Shown: one piece after another, positions 55,701-64,000 of the stretch
Numbering within the stretch: the stretch's first letter is position 1
Layout: the number at the start of each line of letters is the position of its first letter
Origin: Labrus mixtus
Lineage: Eukaryota > Chordata > Actinopteri > Labriformes > Labridae
Direction of reading: 5' to 3'
Length of the DNA: 64,000 bases
Assembly: GCF_963584025.1 (NCBI RefSeq)
Contig: NC_083624.1
Coordinates: 28,163,911-28,227,910 of the forward strand
Notes under the pieces: model-generated
Databases searched by the model: none
What the model was told of the DNA's origin: nothing
What the model saw: only the letters and a program-made list of their open reading frames with translations
Position numbers and translations under genes: made by a program

Positions 55701-58700
55701 TTTTTGAAGCCCAATTTCTTCATGAAAATTTTCAACTTTTTTGAAGCCCAAATACTTCATGAAAATTTTCAACTTTTTTGAAGCCGAATTTCTTCATGAA
55801 TACTTTCAATTGACCCACCCCCCTCACGAAAAAGTTGAAAAAAGACGAAACTCCCCCCTCTCACGAAAAAGTTGAAAAAAGACGAAACACCCCCCCCTTA
55901 CGAAAAAGTTGAAAAAAGACGAAACACCCCCCCCTTGCGAAAACTTTTTTGAAGCCGAATTTCTTCATGAAAATTTTCAACTGTTTTGAAGCCGAATTTC
56001 CTCATGAATATTTTCAACTTTTTTGAAGCCCAAATACTTCATGAAAATTTTCAACTTTTTTGAAGCCCAAATACTTCATGAAAATTTTCATCTTTTTTGA
56101 AGCCGAATTTCTTCATGAAAATTTTAAAGTTTTTTGAAGCCGAATTTCTTCATGAAAATTTAAAACATTTTTGAAGCCCAAATACTTCATGAAAATTTTC
56201 AACCTTTTTGAAGCCGAATTTCTTCATGAATATTTTCAATTGACCCACCCCCCCTCACGAAAAAGTTGAAAAAAGACGAAACACCCCCCCCTTACGAAAA
56301 AGTTGAAAAAAGACGAAACACCCCCCCTTGCGAAAACTTTTTTGAAGCCGAATATCTTCATGAAAATTTCCAACTTTTTTGAAGCCCAAATACTTCATGA
56401 AAATTTTCATCTTTTTTGAAGCCGAATTTCTTCATGAAAATTTTCATCTTTTTTGAAGCCGAATTTCTTCATGAAAATTTTAAACTTTTTTGAAGCCGAA
56501 TTTCTTCATGAAAATGTAAAACATTTTTGAAGCCCAAATACTTCATGAAAATTTTCAACTTTTTTGAAGCCGAATTTCTTCATGAATATTTTCAATTGAC
56601 CAACCCCCCTCACGAAAAAGTTGAAAAAAGACGAAACACCCCCCTCTTACGAAAAAGTTGAAAAAAGACGAAACACCCCCCCTTACGAAAAAGTTGAAAA
56701 AAAGACGAAACACCCCCCCCTCACGAAAAAGTTGAAAAAAGACGAAACACCCCCCCCTCGCGAAAACTTTTTTGAAGCCGAATTTCTTCATGAAAATTTT
56801 CAACTTTTTTGAAGCCCAAATACTTCTTGAAAATTTTCAACTTTTTTGAAGCCGAATTTCTTCATGAATACTTTCAATTGACCCACCCCCCTCACGAAAA
56901 AGTTGAAAAAAGACGAAACTCCCCCCTCTTACGAAAAAGTTGAAAAAAGACGAAACACCCCCCCTTACGAAAAAGTTGAAAAAAAGACGAAACACCCCCC
57001 CCTCACGAAAAAGTTGAAAAAAGACGAAACACCCCCCCCTCGCGAAAACTTTTTTGAAGCCGAATTTCTTCATGAAAATTTTCAACTTTTTTGAAGCCCA
57101 AATACTTCTTGAAAATTTTCAACTTTTTTGAAGCCGAATTTCTTCATGAATACTTTCAATTGACCCACCCCCCTCACGAAAAAGTTGAAAAAAGACGAAA
57201 CTCCCCCCTCTCACGAAAAAGTTGAAAAAAGACGAAACACCCCCCCCTTACGAAAAAGTTGAAAAAAGACGAAACACCCCCCCCTTGCGAAAACTTTTTT
57301 GAAGCCGAATTTCTTCATGAAAATTTTCAACTGTTTTGAAGCCGAATTTCTTCATGAATATTTTCAACTTTTTTGAAGCCCAAATACTTCATGAAAATTT
57401 TCAACTTTTTTGAAGCCCAAATACTTCATGAAAATTTTCAACTTTTTTGAAGCCCAAATACTTCATGAAAACGTTCATCTTTTTTGAAGCCGAATTTCTT
57501 CATGAAAATTTTCAACTTTTTTGAAGCCCAAATACTTCATGAAAATTTTCATCTTTTTTGAAGCCAAATTTCTTCATGAAAATTTAAAACATTTTTGAAG
57601 CCCAAATACTTCATGAAAATTTTCAACCTTTTTGAAGCCGAATTTCTTCATGAATACTTTCAATTGACCCACCCCCCTCACGAAAAAGTTGAAAAAAGAC
57701 GAAACACCCCCCCTTACGAAAAAGTTGAAAAAAGACGAAACACCCCCCCTTGCGAAAACTTTTTTGAAGCCGAATTTCTTCATGAAAATTTTCAACTTTT
57801 TTGAAGCCCAAATACTTCATGAAAATTTTCAACTTTTTTGAAGCCGAATTTCTTCATGAATACTTTCAAATGACCCACCCCCTCACGAAAAAGTTGAAAA
57901 AAGACGAACAACCCCCCTCTTACGAAAAAGTTGAAAAAAGACGAAACACCCCCCTCTTACGAAAAAGTTGAAAAAAGACGAAACACCCCCCCTTACGAAA
58001 AAGTTGAAAAAAGACGAAACACCCCCCCCTTGCGAAAACTTTTTTGAAGCCGAATTTCTTCATGAAAATTTTCAACTTTTTTGAAGCCCAAATACTTCAT
58101 GAAAATTTTCAACTTTTTTGAAGCCGAATTTCTTCATGAAAATTTTCAACTTTTTTGAAGCCCAAATACTTCATGAAAATTTTCAACTTTTTTGAAGCCC
58201 AAATACTTCATGAAAACGTTCAACTTTTTTGAAGCCGAATTTCTTCATGAAAATTTTCAACTTTTTTGAAGCCCAAATACTTCATGAAAATTTTCAACTT
58301 TTTTGAAGCCCAAATACTTCATGAAAAATTTCAATTGACCAACCTCCCCATATGAAAAAGTTGAAAAGAGAGGAAACACCCCCCCTTACGAAAAAGTTGA
58401 AAAAAGACGAAACACCCCCCCTTGCGAAAACCTTTTTGAAGACGAATTTCTTCATCAAAATTTTCAACTTTTTCGAAGCCCAAATACTTCATGAAAATTT
58501 TCATCTTTTTTGAAGCCGAATTTCTTCATGAAAATTTTCAGCTTTTTTGAAGCCGAATTTCTTCATGAAAATTTTCAACTTTTTTGAAGCCGAATATCTT
58601 CATGAATATTTTCAATTGACCCACCCCCCCTCACGAAAAAGTTGAAAAAAGACGAAACACCCCCCTCTTACGAAAAAGTTTAAAAAAAGACGAAACACCC

Positions 58701-61700
58701 CCCCTTACGAAAAAGTTGAAAAAAGACGAAACACCCCCCCCCTTACGAAAAAGTTGAAAAAAGACGAAACACCCCCCCTTGCGAAAACCTTTTTGAAGAC
58801 GAATTTCTTCATTAAAATTTTCAACTTTTTTGAAGCCCAAATACTTCATGAAAATTTTAAACTTTTTTGAATCCGAATTTCTTCATGAATACTTTCAATT
58901 GACCCACCCCCTCACTTAAAAGTTGAAAAAAGACGAAACACCCCCCTCTTACGAAAAAGTTGAAAAAAGACGAAACACCCCCCTCTTACGAAAAAGTTGA
59001 AAAAAGACGAAACACCCCCCTCTTACGAAAAAGTTGAAAAAAGACGAAACACCCCCCCTTACGAAAAAGTTGAAAAAAGACGAAACACCCCCCCCTTGCG
59101 AAAACTTTTTTGAAGCCGAATTTCTTCATGAAAATTTAAAACATTTTTGAAGTCCAAATACTTCATGAAAATTTTCAACTTTTTTGAAGCCGAATTTCTT
59201 CATGAATATTTTCAATTGACCAACCCCCCTCACGAAAAAGTTGAAAAAAGACGAAACACCCCCCTCTTACGAAAAAGTTGAAAAAAGACGAAACACCCCC
59301 CCTTACGAAAAAGTTGAAAAAAAGACGAAACAACCCCCCCCTCACGAAAAAGTTGAAAAAAGACGAAACACCCCCCCCTCGCGAAAACTTTTTTGAAGCC
59401 CAATTTCTTCATGAAAATTTTCAACTTTTTTGAAGCCCAAATACTTCATGAAAATTTTCAACTTTTTTGAAGCCGAATTTCTTCATGAATACTTTCAATT
59501 GACCCACCCCCCTCACGAAAAAGTTGAAAAAAGACGAAACTCCCCCCTCTCACGAAAAAGTTGAAAAAAGACGAAACACCCCCCCCTTACGAAAAAGTTG
59601 AAAAAAGACGAAACACCCCCCCCTTGCGAAAACTTTTTTGAAGCCGAATTTCTTCATGAATATTTTCAATTGACCAACCCCCCTCACGAAAAAGTTGAAA
59701 AAAGACGAAACACCCCCCTCTTACGAAAAAGTTGAAAAAAGACGAAACACCCCCCCTTACGAAAAAGTTGAAAAAAAGACGAAACACCCCCCCCTCACGA
59801 AAAAGTTGAAAAAAGACGAAACACCCCCCCCCTCGCGAAAACTTTTTTGAAGCCCAATTTCTTCATGAAAATTTTCAACTTTTTTGAAGCCCAAATACTT
59901 CATGAAAATTTTCAACTTTTTTGAAGCCGAATTTCTTCATGAATACTTTCAATTGACCCACCCCCCTCACGAAAAAGTTGAAAAAAGACGAAACTCCCCC
60001 CTCTCACGAAAAAGTTGAAAAAAGACGAAACACCCCCCCCTTACGAAAAAGTTGAAAAAAGACGAAACACCCCCCCCTTGCAAAAACTTTTTTGAAGCCG
60101 AATTTCTTCATGAAAATTTTCAACTGTTTTGAAGCCGAATTTCCTCATGAATATTTTCAACTTTTTTGAAGCCCAAATACTTCATGAAAATTTTCAACTT
60201 TTTTGAAGCCCAAATACTTCATGAAAATTTTCATCTTTTTTGAAGCCGAATTTCTTCATGAAAATTTTAAAGTTTTTTGAAGCCGAATTTCTTCATGAAA
60301 ATTTAAAACATTTTTGAAGCCCAAATACTTCATGAAAATTTTCAACCTTTTTGAAGCCGAATTTCTTCATGAATATTTTCAATTGACCCACCCCCCCTCA
60401 CGAAAAAGTTGAAAAAAGACGAAACACCCCCCCCTTACGAAAAAGTTGAAAAAAGACGAAACACCCCCCCTTGCGAAAACTTTTTTGAAGCCGAATATCT
60501 TCATGAAAATTTCCAACTTTTTTGAAGCCCAAATACTTCATGAAAATTTTCATCTTTTTTGAAGCCGAATTTCTTCATGAAAATTTTCATCTTTTTTGAA
60601 GCCGAATTTCTTCATGAAAATTTTAAACTTTTTTGAAGCCGAATTTCTTCATGAAAATGTAAAACATTTTTGAAGCCCAAATACTTCATGAAAATTTTCA
60701 ACTTTTTTGAAGCCGAATTTCTTCATGAATATTTTCAATTGACCAACCCCCCTCACGAAAAAGTTGAAAAAAGACGAAACACCCCCCTCTTACGAAAAAG
60801 TTGAAAAAAGACGAAACACCCCCCCTTACGAAAAAGTTGAAAAAAAGACGAAACACCCCCCCCTCACGAAAAAGTTGAAAAAAGACGAAACACCCCCCCC
60901 TCGCGAAAACTTTTTTGAAGCCGAATTTCTTCATGAAAATTTTCAACTTTTTTGAAGCCGAATTTCTTCATGAAAATGTAAAACATTTTTGAAGCCCAAA
61001 TACTTCATGAAAATTTTCAACTTTTTTGAAGCCGAATTTCTTCATGAATATTTTCAATTGACCAACCCCCCTCACGAAAAAGTTGAAAAAAGACGAAACT
61101 CCCCCCTCTCACGAAAAAGTTGAAAAAAGACGAAACACCCCCCCCTTACGAAAAAGTTGAAAAAAGACGAAACACCCCCCCCTTGCGAAAACTTTTTTGA
61201 AGCCGAATTTCTTCATGAAAATTTTCAACTGTTTTGAAGCCGAATTTCTTCATGAATATTTTCAACTTTTTTGAAGCCCAAATACTTCATGAAAATTTTC
61301 AACTTTTTTGAAGCCCAAATACTTCATGAAAATTTTCAACTTTTTTGAAGCCCAAATACTTCATGAAAACGTTCATCTTTTTTGAAGCCGAATTTCTTCA
61401 TGAAAATTTTCAACTTTTTTGAAGCCCAAATACTTCATGAAAATTTTCATCTTTTTTGAAGCCAAATTTCTTCATGAAAATTTAAAACATTTTTGAAGCC
61501 CAAATACTTCATGAAAATTTTCAACCTTTTTGAAGCCGAATTTCTTCATGAATACTTTCAATTGACCCACCCCCCTCACGAAAAAGTTGAAAAAAGACGA
61601 AACACCCCCCCTTACGAAAAAGTTGAAAAAAGACGAAACACCCCCCCTTGCGAAAACTTTTTTGAAGCCGAATTTCTTCATGAAAATTTTCAACTTTTTT

Positions 61701-64000
61701 GAAGCCCAAATACTTCATGAAAATTTTAAACTTTTTTGAAGCCGAATTTCTTCATGAATACTTTCAAATGACCCACCCCCTCACGAAAAAGTTGAAAAAA
61801 GACGAACAACCCCCCTCTTACGAAAAAGTTGAAAAAAGACGAAACACCCCCCTCTTACGAAAAAGTTGAAAAAAGACGAAACACCCCCCCTTACGAAAAA
61901 GTTGAAAAAAGACGAAACACCCCCCCCTTGCGAAAACTTTTTTGAAGCCGAATTTCTTCATGAAAATTTTCAACTTTTTTGAAGCCCAAATACTTCATGA
62001 AAATTTTCAACTTTTTTGAAGCCGAATTTCTTCATGAAAATTTTCAACTTTTTTGAAGCCCAAATACTTCATGAAAATTTTCAACTTTTTTGAAGCCCAA
62101 ATACTTCATGAAAACGTTCAACTTTTTTGAAGCCGAATTTCTTCATGAAAATTTTCAACTTTTTTGAAGCCCAAATACTTCATGAAAATTTTCAACTTTT
62201 TTGAAGCCCAAATACTTCATGAAAAATTTCAATTGACCAACCTCCCCATATGAAAAAGTTGAAAAGAGAGGAAACACCCCCCCTTACGAAAAAGTTGAAA
62301 AAAGACGAAACACCCCCCCTTGCGAAAACCTTTTTGAAGACGAATTTCTTCATCAAAATTTTCAACTTTTTCGAAGCCCAAATACTTCATGAAAATTTTC
62401 ATCTTTTTTGAAGCCGAATTTCTTCATGAAAATTTTCAGCTTTTTTGAAGCCGAATTTCTTCATGAAAATTTTCAACTTTTTTGAAGCCGAATATCTTCA
62501 TGAATATTTTCAATTGACCCACCCCCCCTCACGAAAAAGTTGAAAAAAGACGAAACACCCCCCTATTACGAAAAAGTTTAAAAAAAGACGAAACACCCCC
62601 CCTTACGAAAAAGTTGAAAAAAGACGAAACACCCCCCCCCTTACGAAAAAGTTGAAAAAAGACGAAACACCCCCCCTTGCGAAAACCTTTTTGAAGACGA
62701 ATTTCTTCATTAAAATTTTCAACTTTTTTGAAGCCCAAATACTTCATGAAAATTTTAAACTTTTTTGAATCCGAATTTCTTCATGAATACTTTCAATTGA
62801 CCCACCCCCTCACTTAAAAGTTGAAAAAAGACGAAACACCCCCCTCTTACGAAAAAGTTGAAAAAAGACGAAACACCCCCCCTTACGAAAAAGTTGAAAA
62901 AAGACGAAACACCCCCCCCTTGCGAAAACTTTTTTGAAGCCGAATTTCTTCATGAAAATTTTCAACTTTTTTGAAGCCCAAATACTTCATGAAAATTTTA
63001 AACTTTTTTGAAGCCGAATTTCTTCATGAAAATCTAAAAAATTTTTGAAGCCCAAATACTTCATGAAAATTTTCAACTTTTTTGAAGCCGAATTTCTTCA
63101 TGAATATTTTCAATTGACCCACCCCCGCTTACGAAAAAGTTGAAAAAAGACGAAACACCCCCCCTTACGAAAAAGTTGAAAAAAGACGAAACACCCCCCT
63201 CACGAAAAAGTTGAAAAAAGATGAAACACCTCCCCCTTACGAAAACTTTTTTGAAGCCGAATTTCTTCATGAAAATTTTCAACTTTTTTGAAGCCTAAAT
63301 ACTTCATGAAAATTTTAATCTTTTTTGAAGCCGAATTTCTTCATGAATATTTTCAACCTTTTTGAAGCCGAATTTCTTCATGAAAATTTTAAACTTTTTT
63401 GAAGCCCAAATACTTCATGAAAATTTTCAACTTTTTTGAAGCCGAATTTCTTCATGAATATTTTCAATTGACCCACCCCCCCTCACGAAAAAGTTGAAAA
63501 AAGACGAAACACCCCCCCTTCACGAAAAAGTTGAAAAAAGACGAAACACCCCCCCCTTACGAAAAAGTTGAAAAAAGACGAAACACCCCCCCCTTGCGAA
63601 AACTTTTTTGAAGCCGAATTTCTTCATGAATACTTTCAATTGACCCACCCCCCTCACGAAAAAGTTGAAAAAAGACGAAACACCCCCCCTCACGAAAAAG
63701 TTGAAAAAAGACGAAACACCCCCCCCTTGCGAAAACTTTTTTGAAGCCGAATTTCTTCATGAAAATTTTCAACTTTTTTGAAGCCCAAATACTTCATGAA
63801 AATTTTAAACTTTTTTGAAGCCGAATTTCTTCATGAAAATTTTCAATTGACCCACCCCCGCTTACGAAAAAGTTGAAAAAAGACGAAACACCCCCCCTTA
63901 CGAAAAAGTTGAAAAAAGACGAAACACCCCCCCTCACGAAAAAGTTGAAAAAAGACGAAACACCTCCCCCTTACGAAAACTTTTTTGAAGCCGAATTTCT
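52721..64000 (+). repeat. Satellite block C, alternating A and B sub-arrays
   Basis: About 35 cycles of: a few B-type units (GAAGCCGAATTTCTTCATGA and GAAGCCCAAATACTTCATGA), a junction TTCAATTGACCCACCCCCC, two to five A units, then a junction TTGCGAAAACTTTTTTGAAG back into B. Cycles repeat at long range: 57.17-58.98 kb recurs 3898 bp later, and about 55.8-56.8 kb recurs 4143 bp later, with very few differences. The block runs off the right edge. Confidence 0.97.

Noticed and set aside
31367..63772. Many 60-200-codon open frames across the satellite, both strands
   Set aside because: All are repetitions of YEKVEKRR-, FFVRGG- or NFHEKISA-type strings produced by the monomers; no independent evidence of a gene.
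31360..64000. CRISPR array with 36-37-bp repeats
   Set aside because: Repeats are head-to-tail with no unique spacers, the genome is eukaryotic, and variation is of satellite type.

Overview
This is eukaryotic DNA, almost certainly from a teleost fish. It carries several LINE clades common in fish, a Penelope-like retroelement, a tRNA-headed SINE with a fish-type tail, TIR elements and MITEs, Pol II snRNA genes and a metazoan histone H2B. There are no operons, and no protein gene in the window is demonstrably intact. Nearly every coding stretch is a decayed transposon fragment. The clearest host gene is a U1 snRNA.

Layout. (1) 1-16.9 kb is a nested transposon graveyard: an L1-like LINE split by a SINE (1-1149); a TIR-bounded element holding a broken P2X7-C-domain-like exon (about 1158-3224); a hAT element with a perfect 8-bp target duplication nested in a larger TTTAAA-ended element (3813-6301); a minus-strand L2/CR1-like LINE with SGNH and endonuclease parts (about 6480-8467); an L1-like ORF1 remnant (9195-9395); an L2-like RT scrap (10201-10435); a long Penelope-like element on the minus strand with SGNH, RT and GIY-YIG parts (about 10436-12840); and a Rex1/CR1-like LINE split by a MITE (about 12985-15645). 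(2) 16.9-20 kb holds two L1-like fragments on opposite strands. (3) 20-25.5 kb is the host-like part: exon-like blocks of an unrecognised transcript, a U1 snRNA gene with a well placed PSE, a diverged U2 snRNA copy, a LINE tail, and an H2B copy broken by an 8-bp deletion but still carrying a near-canonical histone stem-loop. (4) 26.4-30.4 kb is a long inverted repeat with arms of about 1 kb around a 1.9 kb spacer. (5) From about 31.36 kb to the window edge (32.6 kb and continuing) the sequence is one satellite domain.

The satellite domain is the most striking structure. A 36-bp monomer (A: AAAAAGTTGAAAAAAGACG plus a C-run) fills 31.36-34.24 kb. A 37-38-bp monomer (B: TTTTCATGAAAATTTTCAAC plus a CTTTTTTGAAGCC part) fills 34.24-52.72 kb. 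From 52.72 kb onward short A and B blocks alternate through stereotyped junctions. A and the reverse complement of B share the core AAAAAGTTGAAAA, so the two look related in opposite orientation. Higher-order periods of 2895, 1394, 3120, 3898 and 4143 bp can be read from exactly displaced landmark units. This organisation, with AnTn tracts and short dyad symmetries, suggests a centromeric, pericentromeric or other heterochromatic satellite. That location is inference.

No genes work together as a pathway here. U1, U2 and H2B copies lie within about 2.3 kb, which recalls the linked small-RNA/histone loci reported in fish, but only U1 looks potentially functional.
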